A program made the translations under genes and the position numbers. Shown here piece after piece: positions 51,013 to 58,751 of a stretch of DNA of 64,000 nucleotides (its first letter is position 1; each line of letters starts with the position of its first letter). Origin of the DNA: Lonepinella koalarum (GTDB taxonomy: Bacteria > Pseudomonadota > Gammaproteobacteria > Enterobacterales > Pasteurellaceae); NCBI RefSeq assembly GCF_042926695.1, contig NZ_CP170642.1, positions 682,001-746,000 of the forward strand. Reading direction: 5' to 3'. Below the pieces are notes generated by a model. The model was not told the origin of the DNA and searched no databases. It was given only the letters and a program-made list of their open reading frames with translations.

Positions 51013-51867
51013 ATGACAGACAAAATCATAAACATTGGCGATATTCAAGTCGCGAACCACTTGCCCTTTGTATTATTTGGCGGTATGAACGTACTAGAAA
51101 GCCGTGATATGGCAATGCAAGTGTGCGAGAAATATGTAGAAGTAACACAAAAATTAGGCGTACCTTATGTATTTAAAGCCTCTTTTGATAAAGCTAATCG
51201 ATCGTCCATTCATTCTTACCGTGGACCAGGAATGGACCAAGGGTTAAAAATATTCCAAGAATTAAAAGATCAATTTGGCGTAAAAATCATTACCGATGTG
51301 CATGAGATTTACCAATGTCAACCTGTTGCTGACGTAGTAGATGTGATTCAATTACCTGCATTTTTGGCTCGTCAAACTGATCTTGTGGCAGCCATGGCTC
51401 GTACGGGATCGGTGATTAATGTGAAAAAACCACAATTTTTAAGTCCCGGACAAATGGGAAATATTGTAGAAAAAATCGAAGAATGTGGTAATGACAAAGT
51501 GATCTTATGTGATCGTGGGACTAACTTTGGTTACGATAATTTAGTGGTGGATATGCTAGGTTTTGGTGTGATGAAAAAAGCATCAAAGGGTAGTCCTGTG
51601 ATTTTTGATGTGACCCATTCATTACAATGTCGTGATCCTTTCGGTGCTGCATCAGGTGGTCGCCGTGAACAAGTGACCGAACTCGCTCGTTCAGGTTTAG
51701 CCATTGGCATCGCGGGCTTATTCCTAGAAGCCCACCCAAATCCTAATCAAGCCAAATGTGATGGTCCTTCAGCTTTACCATTATCTGTTTTAGAGGGCTT
51801 TGTTAGTCAAATGAAAGCGATTGATGATTTGGTGAAATCCTTTCCGGTGTTGGATACATCAAAATAA
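51013..51867 (+). CDS. kdsA: KdsA, 3-deoxy-D-manno-octulosonate 8-phosphate synthase
   Basis: KdsA condenses arabinose 5-phosphate with PEP to form KDO-8-P for lipid A-core synthesis. The 284-residue product has the family motifs FVLFGGMNVLESRDMAM, YVFKASFDKANRSS, RGPGMDQGL, DVIQLPAFLARQTDLV, VKKPQFLSPGQM and GLFLEAHPNPNQAKCDGPSALPL split over the barrel. It carries Asn rather than Cys in the metal position of class II enzymes, so it is metal-independent, as in E. coli. Good AAAGGAAAC ribosome-binding site. No terminator of its own was found immediately after the stop. Confidence 0.97.
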   Translation: MTDKIINIGDIQVANHLPFVLFGGMNVLESRDMAMQVCEKYVEVTQKLGVPYVFKASFDKANRSSIHSYRGPGMDQGLKIFQELKDQFGVKIITDVHEIYQCQPVADVVDVIQLPAFLARQTDLVAAMARTGSVINVKKPQFLSPGQMGNIVEKIEECGNDKVILCDRGTNFGYDNLVVDMLGFGVMKKASKGSPVIFDVTHSLQCRDPFGAASGGRREQVTELARSGLAIGIAGLFLEAHPNPNQAKCDGPSALPLSVLEGFVSQMKAIDDLVKSFPVLDTSK

Positions 51868-51929
51868 AGCTTGAAATATCATTTTATGTTTAGCCTAGCA
51901 CATAAGTGCAGATCTCGTTGATTTTAGGC

Positions 51930-52003
51930 AAAAAAACGCCACTCTTTGTGGGGGGGGAGTGGCGTAAAATGATGGAGTGATTATCTATTATTGTTTGAAT
52001 GGT
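51930..52003 (-). ncRNA. Candidate Fur-regulated small RNA between kdsA and sfsA
   Basis: A strong minus-strand promoter (52008-52036) with an overlapping Fur box reads into about 72 bases. These end in a textbook terminator: ACGCCACTC (revcomp of 51957-51965) pairs with GAGTGGCGT, followed by TTTTTTT (51936-51930). The 5' part (about 52003-51966) is single-stranded AU-rich sequence, a typical Hfq-binding layout. The terminator loop contains eight C, which could pair with G-rich ribosome-binding sites. No open reading frame of note is present. It is placed like RyhB-class iron-responsive RNAs. H. influenzae has a Fur-controlled RNA, HrrF, but I cannot tell whether this is its homologue. The same hairpin may also terminate sfsA. 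Confidence 0.66.
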
Positions 52004-52036
52004 GCTAATGATAGCTATTCTCAAATATATTGTCAA
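52004..52036 (-). promoter_or_regulatory. Promoter with Fur box for the candidate small RNA
   Basis: On the minus strand TTGACA (52036-52031), a 17-base spacer and TATCAT (52013-52008) form a near-consensus sigma-70 promoter. The overlapping 19-mer GCTAATGATAGCTATTCTC (plus strand, 52004-52022) matches the E. coli Fur consensus at 14 of 19 positions and covers the -10 element and spacer, an ideal place for iron-dependent repression. No protein-coding gene starts downstream. Confidence 0.75.
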
Positions 52037-52078
52037 GGGTTAAATAAGAATAATTATCAAAAAATCCAATTTTTTTAT

Positions 52079-52795
52079 TTATTTTACCCATGGAACGGCG
52101 TGAGTGAGTGAAAGTGCGGTGGGAATTTGTTGTGAAATTTCAAATTCTCCGGCATAAGCATAGGCTTCAACTCCTTGTTTTTGTGCATCTTTTAGTAAAC
52201 GATCGTATTCAGGATCGATATAGTCGGCAATTTTAAAACAATCAAAACCATTGTGTAAGCCGGTAAATAAGACAACAGCACGGTGTCCATGTTTTTTCAT
52301 CGTGAGTAGTTCTCGTAAGTGTTTTTGACCGCGAGTAGTGATGGCGTCAGGGAACATGCCGATATTATTTTTTACTAAAGTAATTGATTTTACTTCTACA
52401 TAGCAATCGGGTAGCCCGTCGCCCTTAAGGAGAAAATCAATGCGACTATTTTCTTCGCCATATTTTACTTCAGGCAAAATTTGATCATATTCGCTTAATT
52501 CTTTAATTTGTTTATTTTGTAAAGCTTCAAATGCAAGCTGATTGGAGCGGTGTGTATTAACACACACCAATTGACCGTTGGTTAATTGCGTGATTTCCCA
52601 TGAATGAGGATATTTGCGAGTGGTACTACCTGAATCAGAATACCATACAATATCCCCGGGCGAACCACAACCCGTCATTGCACCGGTGTTGGCACAATGA
52701 ATAGTGATAATTTCACCGTTAGGTAATTCAATGTCAGTTAAAAAGCGTTTATAGCGTCTAATCAGTTTGGCGGATCGTAATAAAGGGAGTTGCAT
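52079..52795 (-). CDS. sfsA: SfsA, sugar fermentation stimulation protein
   Basis: The 238-residue product matches SfsA throughout: LLRSAKLIRRYKRFLTDIEL, VHCANTGAMTGCG-like HCANTGAMTGCGSPG, ENSRIDFLL, CYVEVKSITLV and FPDAITTRGQKHLREL. SfsA is reported to bind DNA and to stimulate maltose fermentation in E. coli. It also has a restriction-endonuclease-like fold with Asp/Glu-X-Lys (EVKS). AAGGAAAGAAAC precedes the ATG. A USS is near the 3' end (52111). Its transcript may continue into the small RNA terminator. Confidence 0.94.
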   Translation of the reverse strand: MQLPLLRSAKLIRRYKRFLTDIELPNGEIITIHCANTGAMTGCGSPGDIVWYSDSGSTTRKYPHSWEITQLTNGQLVCVNTHRSNQLAFEALQNKQIKELSEYDQILPEVKYGEENSRIDFLLKGDGLPDCYVEVKSITLVKNNIGMFPDAITTRGQKHLRELLTMKKHGHRAVVLFTGLHNGFDCFKIADYIDPEYDRLLKDAQKQGVEAYAYAGEFEISQQIPTALSLTHAVPWVK

Positions 52796-52883
52796 GTTTC
52801 TTTCCTTAAATTATTTGTGCTGTACATTCTAACGATTTCTGTTATTCTCACAAGCGTTAAATTTTAGGGGGAATATTTTTTAT

Positions 52884-53153
52884 ATGCTGTGTGCTATTTA
52901 TAAAAGTAAGAAAAAAGACGGGATGTATCTTTATGTGGAAAAGCGCGATCAATTTAATGCCGTGCCGGATAGTTTACGTCAGATTTTTGGCACGCCGATT
53001 TTTGTCATGTTATTTAACTTAAAAGGCAACAAGCCCTTGGCGCATGCAAATAATCAAAAAGTGATGCAGTACATTCAACAACAAGGGTTTTATTTACAAA
53101 TGCCACCTTTGCAAGAGAATCTGTTAGAGCAATATAAAAATTATCATTTATAG
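52884..53153 (+). CDS. ycgL: YcgL domain protein (DUF709)
   Basis: This 89-residue protein starts MLCAIYKSKKKDGMYLYVEKRD, continues with VPDSLRQIFGTPIFVMLFNL and ends with GFYLQMPPL. It is the full YcgL domain. The family has a known alpha/beta fold but no firm function. It lies upstream of the mepM-like gene and is divergent from sfsA. AGGGGGAATA lies upstream of the ATG as a ribosome-binding site. Confidence 0.9.
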   Translation: MLCAIYKSKKKDGMYLYVEKRDQFNAVPDSLRQIFGTPIFVMLFNLKGNKPLAHANNQKVMQYIQQQGFYLQMPPLQENLLEQYKNYHL

Positions 53154-53214
53154 TGAATTTTTTATTATATTTTTTGTCATAAGCACACAGGTTTTTATTA
53201 GGACAGGTTGTATA

Positions 53215-54627
53215 GTGGTTCAGCACGTTAAGTTAGCTCGGGAAAGACGCAGAAGAAAATCACGTATTAAAGCGGTGATTTTCTTTTTTGGTTTACTTTG
53301 TATCATAACGGGTGGAATTTTAACCTTAAAAAATACAGCTGAGAATGAGTCATTAGCAACAGTCGATCCATCAATTGAAAATCAATATCAAGCGTTAACG
53401 CTTACAGAAAAAAACAATGATCCGAACTCGCATTTAGATGCAACATCTTATGATGATGAATTATTACCGGAAGATGATGAGGTAGATCAAGTGGATCTTA
53501 GCGATAAATTACCCGAAGAGGCTCAAAGTATTATCGATGAGTTGTTGGATGCTATAGGTCAAGCCAAGCGTATAACTGATCAATTTTCTTATACTGTCGT
53601 GCGTGGTGATAAATTAAGCGATGTACTAGAAATGTCAGGTTTAGAAGATGAAACCAGCAAAAAGTTAATTGCGAGCTATCCCGAATTAAAAAATCTTAAA
53701 GCCGGCCAACAGTTCTATTGGATTTTAAATAATGAAAATGAGCTGGAGTATTTAAACTGGTTAGTTTCTGAAAAAGAAGAACGGATTTATGAATTGAACG
53801 ATACCGGCAAATTTGCTCGCCAAATTCTAGAGAAGAAAAGTATTTGGCAAAGAGATGTATTGAAAGGCAAAATTGAAGGTTCATTGTATACGAGTTTACG
53901 TAATTTAGGCTTGAATAATCGCCAAATTAATCAATTAAGCACCGCACTTCAATGGCAAGTGAATGTGGCAAGGTTGTCTAAAGGGGATAATTTTGCAGTG
54001 TTGGTGACACGTGAATATTTAGATAATAAATTAACCGGACAAGGTAATGTTGACGCTATCCATATTATGACCGGTGGAAAAAGTTATTATGCCATTCAGG
54101 CGGATAACGGTCGTTATTATAATCGTCAAGGGGAAACGATTGGTAAAGGGTTCGCTCGTATTCCATTACAGCGTCAAGCTCGGATTTCATCGCCGTTTAA
54201 CCCATCACGTCGTCATCCAGTAACAGGACGAGTTCGTCCCCATAAAGGGGTAGATTTTGCCGTGCCAGTGGGCACGCCGGTTATTTTGCCAGCAGATGGA
54301 ATTATAGAAAAAGTAGCTTATCAAGCGGGTGGTGCAGGACGCTATATTGTCGTTCGTCATAGTCGTGAATATCAAACGATTTATATGCATTTGAGTAAAT
54401 CCTTAGTGAAAGCAGGACAGTCGGTAAAACGTGGTGAACGTATCGCTTTAACAGGTAATACTGGTATTTCTACGGGAGCCCATTTACATTATGAATTCCA
54501 TATTAATGGTCGAGCAGTAAACCCGATGACAGTTAAATTACCGGGTACTAATTCAGGTATGGCGGATAAAGAACGTAAAAATTTCTTAGTGAAAGCAAAA
54601 TCAGCTGAAAGGCTTCTTAAATTTTAA
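53215..54627 (+). CDS. mepM: MepM-like murein DD-endopeptidase (M23, OapA/LysM-type)
   Basis: The enzyme cleaves D-Ala-mDAP crosslinks to let the cell wall expand. The 470-residue product has a cytoplasmic RRRRKSR patch, a membrane anchor at about residues 18-38, an acidic linker, a LysM-like/OapA domain (FSYTVVRGDKLSDVLEMSGL) and a C-terminal LytM/M23 domain. The zinc and catalytic residues are visible in PHKGVDFAVPVGTPV (about residue 342) and GAHLHYEFHINGRAVNP (about 424). It starts with GTG at 53215; AGGACAGG lies upstream. An exact USS lies at 53943, and a USS-based hairpin follows the stop. Confidence 0.92.
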   Translation: MVQHVKLARERRRRKSRIKAVIFFFGLLCIITGGILTLKNTAENESLATVDPSIENQYQALTLTEKNNDPNSHLDATSYDDELLPEDDEVDQVDLSDKLPEEAQSIIDELLDAIGQAKRITDQFSYTVVRGDKLSDVLEMSGLEDETSKKLIASYPELKNLKAGQQFYWILNNENELEYLNWLVSEKEERIYELNDTGKFARQILEKKSIWQRDVLKGKIEGSLYTSLRNLGLNNRQINQLSTALQWQVNVARLSKGDNFAVLVTREYLDNKLTGQGNVDAIHIMTGGKSYYAIQADNGRYYNRQGETIGKGFARIPLQRQARISSPFNPSRRHPVTGRVRPHKGVDFAVPVGTPVILPADGIIEKVAYQAGGAGRYIVVRHSREYQTIYMHLSKSLVKAGQSVKRGERIALTGNTGISTGAHLHYEFHINGRAVNPMTVKLPGTNSGMADKERKNFLVKAKSAERLLKF

Positions 54628-54638
54628 TATTTATAGCG

Positions 54639-54681
54639 AAGTGCGGTACAAGTTTTAAAAGAATTTGTACCGTACTTTTAT
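54639..54681 (+). terminator. Terminator from a USS and a decayed inverted copy
   Basis: AAGTGCGGTACAA (54639-54651) pairs with TTGTACCGTACTT (54665-54677), followed by TTATTTT. The left arm holds an exact USS, and the right arm differs at one base (ACCGTACTT), giving a G-T wobble. It separates mepM from the iron transporter. Confidence 0.8.
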
Positions 54682-54715
54682 TTTGAAAAACATGTTTTCT
54701 ATGCTATTCTTTAAG

Positions 54716-54734
54716 CATAATGATTCTCATTTGT
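54716..54734. promoter_or_regulatory. Fur box upstream of the siderophore importer
   Basis: CATAATGATTCTCATTTGT matches the E. coli Fur consensus at 13 of 19 positions. It lies just downstream of a possible promoter (TTGAAA at 54683, TATTCT at 54705) and about 24 bases before the first gene of the operon. Iron-replete repression is expected. Confidence 0.72.
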
Positions 54735-54757
54735 TTGTGTTCTAGTTAGGATATAAT

Positions 54758-55711
54758 TTGATTAAACGCCGTTACTTATTTTTGTTGGTTATTTTGCTTT
54801 CTGTGTTGTCCCTGTTTATCGGTGTTAGCACGGTAAATTTGACGGGTTTATTTGCCCTTGACGGTGAACAATGGGAAATTTTTGCCATTAGTCGTGTACC
54901 ACGTTTGGTCAGCATTTTGATTGCGGGATCTGCGTTGAGTATTTGTGGTTTAGTTATGCAACAATTGAGTCGTAACCGTTTTGTTTCACCCACCACCGCA
55001 GGTACAATGGATAGTGCCAGATTAGGTATTTTAATTGCTATTTTACTTTTCCCATCCGCATCAATGTTAGTGAAAACAGGCATTGCTATTGCTGTTTCTT
55101 TTTTGGGAACATTGCTATTTATGAGCATTCTGTCTCGTCTCAAATTTAAAGACAGTATTTTTGTCCCTTTAGTGGGAATTATGTTTGGTAATATTATCAG
55201 CTCTATTACGGCATTTATTGCTTATAAAGAAGATCTGTTACAAAACCTTGCTGGCTGGCTGCAAGGGGATTTTTCATTGGTCATGGCTGGGCGTTATGAG
55301 ATGCTGTATTTTAGCTTACCAGCGTTAATTATTGCTTATTTATTTGCCAATCGGTTTTCCATTGTCGGAATGGGCGAAGAATTTGCAACTAATCTTGGGT
55401 TGAATTATCAGCAGGTCCTGTATTTAGGGCTCGCTATTGTCGCGACAGTGTCTTCAATTATTATTGTTTCTGTCGGTGTCATTCCATTTTTAGGTTTGAT
55501 CGTGCCAAATTTAGTTACCCTTTATTTAGGTGATAATTTGAAAAAGATTCTGTCACATACTGCGTTACTAGGAGCGGTATTTGTACTGTTTTGTGATATT
55601 TTAGGTCGCCTTGTGATTTTCCCTTACGAAATTTCTATCAATGCTGTTGTGGGTGTGTTTGGTAGCGCGATATTTCTGATTTTATTATTTAAACGTTATC
55701 AACAGGGTTAA
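54758..55711 (+). CDS. Iron-siderophore ABC permease 1 (FatD/CeuB/VctD-like)
   Basis: This 317-residue BtuCD-type permease has about nine hydrophobic segments. Characteristic FecCD text includes FAISRVPRLVSILIAGSALSICGLVMQQLSRNRFVSPTTAGTMDSARLG split along the first helices, and SVGVIPFLGLIVPNLVTLYLGDN near the C-terminal coupling region. This gene has the catecholate-type (CeuB/FatD/VctD) variant GTMDSA. The start is TTG at 54758, preceded by AGGATATAA. It is the first gene of a four-gene operon (permease, permease, ATPase, binding protein) under a Fur box. Confidence 0.87.
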   Translation: MIKRRYLFLLVILLSVLSLFIGVSTVNLTGLFALDGEQWEIFAISRVPRLVSILIAGSALSICGLVMQQLSRNRFVSPTTAGTMDSARLGILIAILLFPSASMLVKTGIAIAVSFLGTLLFMSILSRLKFKDSIFVPLVGIMFGNIISSITAFIAYKEDLLQNLAGWLQGDFSLVMAGRYEMLYFSLPALIIAYLFANRFSIVGMGEEFATNLGLNYQQVLYLGLAIVATVSSIIIVSVGVIPFLGLIVPNLVTLYLGDNLKKILSHTALLGAVFVLFCDILGRLVIFPYEISINAVVGVFGSAIFLILLFKRYQQG

Positions 55712-55714
55712 AAG

Positions 55715-56671
55715 ATGAAATCAATGCATCATCGAAAATTAATATTACTATGTAGTTTAACCCTTTTAGCTATATGTGCTTACCTTGGCTATAATTTGCC
55801 TAGTCGTTGGGAATATGCATTACATCATCGAGCATTGAGTGTGTTGGCTATTATGGCAACAGGAGCAGCGATTGCAGTCGCGACGATGATTTTCCAAGTG
55901 GTGGTGAATAACCGTATTTTAACACCAAGTGTATTGGGATTGGATTCGCTTTATTTGTTAATTCAAACATTAATTATCTTTTTATTCGGTTCAACTACGT
56001 TGTTATCGGTTGATCCTATTCTGTTATTTTTAGGTTCAACAGCCATCATGGTGATATTTGCTTTATTGCTTTATCATTTTTTATTTAAACAAGAACAACA
56101 AAATTTATTCTTTTTATTGTTGGTGGGGATTGTCTGCGGGACGTTTTTCCAAAGTTTAACCACTTTTATGGAAGTATTAATTGATCCCAACGAATTTCAA
56201 ATTGCACAGGATATTGGTTTTGCCAGTTTTAACCGAATGAATTTAGATATTTTATGGTTAGCCATGGTCATTTTATTGGTCACCATTGTCGTGAGTATGC
56301 GGTATTGGCGTTATTTTGATGTATTGGCATTAGGACGTGAACAGGCAATTAATCTTGGTGTTTCATATCAAAAAATTATTCGACATTTACTGATTATTGT
56401 AGCTATTTTAACCTCAGTTTCTACCGCATTGGTGGGACCATTAACCTTTTTAGGGTTGTTAGTGATGAATGTCACTTTTGAATTTATGCCTACGTTTAAA
56501 CATAAAATTCTAATTCCAACCGCTGTTTTAATGGCGATTATCACCTTGGTTATCGGGCAAGTATTGGTGTCTCAAGTATTTACCTTTAATACCACATTGA
56601 GTATTATTATCAACTTTGTCGGTGGGGTGTATTTTATTTATTTACTGTTGCGAACACAGAAAAAATGGTAG
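55715..56671 (+). CDS. Iron-siderophore ABC permease 2 (FatC/CeuC/VctG-like)
   Basis: This second FecCD-type permease has 318 residues and about nine hydrophobic segments. Recognisable motifs are RALSVLAIMATGAAIAVATMIFQVVVNNRILTPSVLGLDS in sequence along two helices and TALVGPLTFLGLLVMN in the C-terminal half. It starts three bases after the first permease. The two form the heterodimeric membrane channel, as in VctDG or CeuBC. Confidence 0.87.
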   Translation: MKSMHHRKLILLCSLTLLAICAYLGYNLPSRWEYALHHRALSVLAIMATGAAIAVATMIFQVVVNNRILTPSVLGLDSLYLLIQTLIIFLFGSTTLLSVDPILLFLGSTAIMVIFALLLYHFLFKQEQQNLFFLLLVGIVCGTFFQSLTTFMEVLIDPNEFQIAQDIGFASFNRMNLDILWLAMVILLVTIVVSMRYWRYFDVLALGREQAINLGVSYQKIIRHLLIIVAILTSVSTALVGPLTFLGLLVMNVTFEFMPTFKHKILIPTAVLMAIITLVIGQVLVSQVFTFNTTLSIIINFVGGVYFIYLLLRTQKKW

Positions 56672-56677
56672 CAAGTT

Positions 56678-57439
56678 ATGACAATTGAAATTCACAATAT
56701 CAGTAAAAGCTATGGCAATAAAAAAGTAGTGGATAGTGTTTCGGTCAGCATTCCACAAGGAAAAATTACCTCATTTATTGGACCAAATGGTGCTGGCAAA
56801 AGTACCGTATTGGCGATCATGAGTCGTTTACTTTCGCCAGAACAAGGGGAGGTACGATTAAATAATATACCATTAAGTCAGCAAAAAAGTTGTGAAATTG
56901 CCAAACAGCTTTCTATTTTAAAGCAATCAAATCATATTAATTTACGTTTAACCGTGGAAGAATTAGTCGCATTTGGGCGTTTCCCTTATAGTAAAGGAAA
57001 TTTAACTAAAAACGACCGCACTTTTATTGATAATGCCATTGGTTATATGAACTTGGATGCGTTCCGTCATCAATATATTGATCAACTCAGTGGTGGACAA
57101 CGTCAACGTGCTTATATTGCCATGACGTTGGCACAGGATACGGATTATATTTTGCTGGATGAACCGTTGAATAATCTGGATATGAAACATTCGGTACAAA
57201 TTATGCAGGTGTTACGTAAATTAGCCAGTGAACTGCAGAAAACCATTGTGATCGTTATTCATGATATTAATTTTGCATCCTGTTATTCTGATTATATTAT
57301 TGCGATGAAAAATGGACGATTAGTGCAACAAGGTTCAGTTGATGAGATAATGCAAACACCAGTACTAGAGCAAATTTATGATATGTCGATTAATATTGAG
57401 CATATTCAACAGCAGAAAATTGCGGTTTATTTTAGATAA
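56678..57439 (+). CDS. Iron-siderophore ABC ATPase (CeuD/VctC-like)
   Basis: This 253-residue ATPase has Walker A GPNGAGKSTVLAIMS (about 33-47), Q-loop ILKQ, signature LSGGQRQRAYIAM, Walker B YILLDEPLNNLD and H-loop VIVIHDI. It belongs to the FepC-type iron-chelate class and powers import through the two permeases upstream. It is spaced six bases after permease 2. A USS occurs at about 57016. Confidence 0.92.
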   Translation: MTIEIHNISKSYGNKKVVDSVSVSIPQGKITSFIGPNGAGKSTVLAIMSRLLSPEQGEVRLNNIPLSQQKSCEIAKQLSILKQSNHINLRLTVEELVAFGRFPYSKGNLTKNDRTFIDNAIGYMNLDAFRHQYIDQLSGGQRQRAYIAMTLAQDTDYILLDEPLNNLDMKHSVQIMQVLRKLASELQKTIVIVIHDINFASCYSDYIIAMKNGRLVQQGSVDEIMQTPVLEQIYDMSINIEHIQQQKIAVYFR

Positions 57440-57474
57440 AATTTATATATTAACAGCACATAAAAGGAGACTTT

Positions 57475-58386
57475 ATGAAAAATATATTTAAAAAACTTGC
57501 GTTAGGCTTACTTGTTGCTACTAGCGTAGTAAATTTTGCCAATGCCAAAGATATTGAGGTAGAAAATGCGGCAGGTAAGCAAATTGTGCCACAAAATCCA
57601 CAAAAAGTAGTGGTACTAGATTTTGCTGCCCTTGATGTGATTCGTGAATTGGATGAAAAATCCACTATCGTTGGTACTGTAAAGGGTAAAATCCCTGCTT
57701 ATTTAAATGAATTTCATGATGCTAAATATGCAGATATGGGAACATCGCCAGATCCTGCTTTTGAGAAAATTAATGAATTAAATCCGGATTTAATTATTGC
57801 ATCACCACGTCAGAAAAGACTTATTGAGCGTTTAAAAGGTATTGCCCCAGTATTTATGCTAGAAAACGATTTTGCTCATTTTTACCCATCATTTCAAGCT
57901 AATATTTTAGCTATTGGTAAAATCTTTAATAAAGAAGAGCAAGCTAAACAAAAATTAGATGCATTAGACAAACGTATGTCTGCATTGGCAGAGAAAACTA
58001 AAGGTAAAACAGCATTAGTCGCCTTAGTGAATGAAAGTCGGATTAGTGCTTTTGGTGATCAATCTCGTTATGCGATGGTGTATCAAAATTTTGGTTTTAC
58101 CCCGATTGATAGAGCGCTATCAGCGTCAATTCATGGTAACAGTGTAGGCTTTGAATATGTTGTAGAGAAAAATCCAGATTACCTATTAATCATTGATCGT
58201 ACTGCGGCAGTGACAGATAAAGTTAATAACGCTCAACAGGTCTTAAATAATGCAATTATTAATAAAACACAAGCGGCACAAAATAATCATATTGTGTATT
58301 TAAATGCTGCTAACTGGTATTTAGCTTTTGGTGGCTTAGCGTCTATGGATGCTATGGTGACTGAAATAGAAAATGCAGTTAAATAA
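57475..58386 (+). CDS. Periplasmic siderophore-binding protein (CeuE/FatB/VctP-like)
   Basis: This 303-residue binding protein has a signal peptide (MKNIFKKLALGLLVATSVVNFANA) without a lipobox, so it should be soluble in the periplasm, unlike CeuE. It has the class III fold with VVVLDFAALDVIRELDEK and INELNPDLIIASPRQKRL. By comparison with CeuE, His in ASIHGNSVGFEY and Tyr in NAANWYLAFGG may complete the coordination of Fe(III) in tetradentate catecholate complexes; this is inference by eye. AAAAGGAGA precedes the ATG. It lies downstream of the ATPase and ends the operon. No receptor gene is adjacent. Confidence 0.88.
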   Translation: MKNIFKKLALGLLVATSVVNFANAKDIEVENAAGKQIVPQNPQKVVVLDFAALDVIRELDEKSTIVGTVKGKIPAYLNEFHDAKYADMGTSPDPAFEKINELNPDLIIASPRQKRLIERLKGIAPVFMLENDFAHFYPSFQANILAIGKIFNKEEQAKQKLDALDKRMSALAEKTKGKTALVALVNESRISAFGDQSRYAMVYQNFGFTPIDRALSASIHGNSVGFEYVVEKNPDYLLIIDRTAAVTDKVNNAQQVLNNAIINKTQAAQNNHIVYLNAANWYLAFGGLASMDAMVTEIENAVK

Positions 58387-58751
58387 TTGAAATTTATGAG
58401 AGAGCCTATGCAAAATCAATTTTATAAATTGTTTAGGCTAGATTGTATAAAAATGAATCAGATTAGGGGTGCTTTGTTTATTAATTGACCTGCTTGGTGA
58501 AAAATATTTGATTTTTGTATTTTTTCATTGGATAATAAGCACACTTTTGAAGTATTTCCTTAATCAACATTAAGGTAAATGAATGTATCAAAAGGATAGT
58601 AGGGCAGATTTGTTAACCCTAAAATAGGTATATTCGAAACCATAATATTATGGTGGAGATAATAAACAGTACATCTTTTTGTACTCGGAATTCAGCTGAG
58701 TCCAGCTGATATTTTTTGAAATTAGATGACTAAAATAAGAGGATCATCACA
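58387..58751 (+). promoter_or_regulatory. ompA promoter and long structured leader
   Basis: No gene lies in this 365-base gap. TTGATT (58508-58513) and GATAAT (58531-58536), 17 bases apart, form a likely ompA promoter, giving a leader of about 200 bases. The leader holds a perfect palindrome ACCATAATATTATGGT (58639-58654), a hairpin AGTACA-TCTTT-TGTACT near 58667-58684 and CAGCTG-AGTC-CAGCTG near 58693-58709. An inverted repeat AGCCTA...TAGGCT (about 58404-58440) follows the binding-protein gene. Long leaders that control mRNA life are typical of ompA. Confidence 0.6.
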
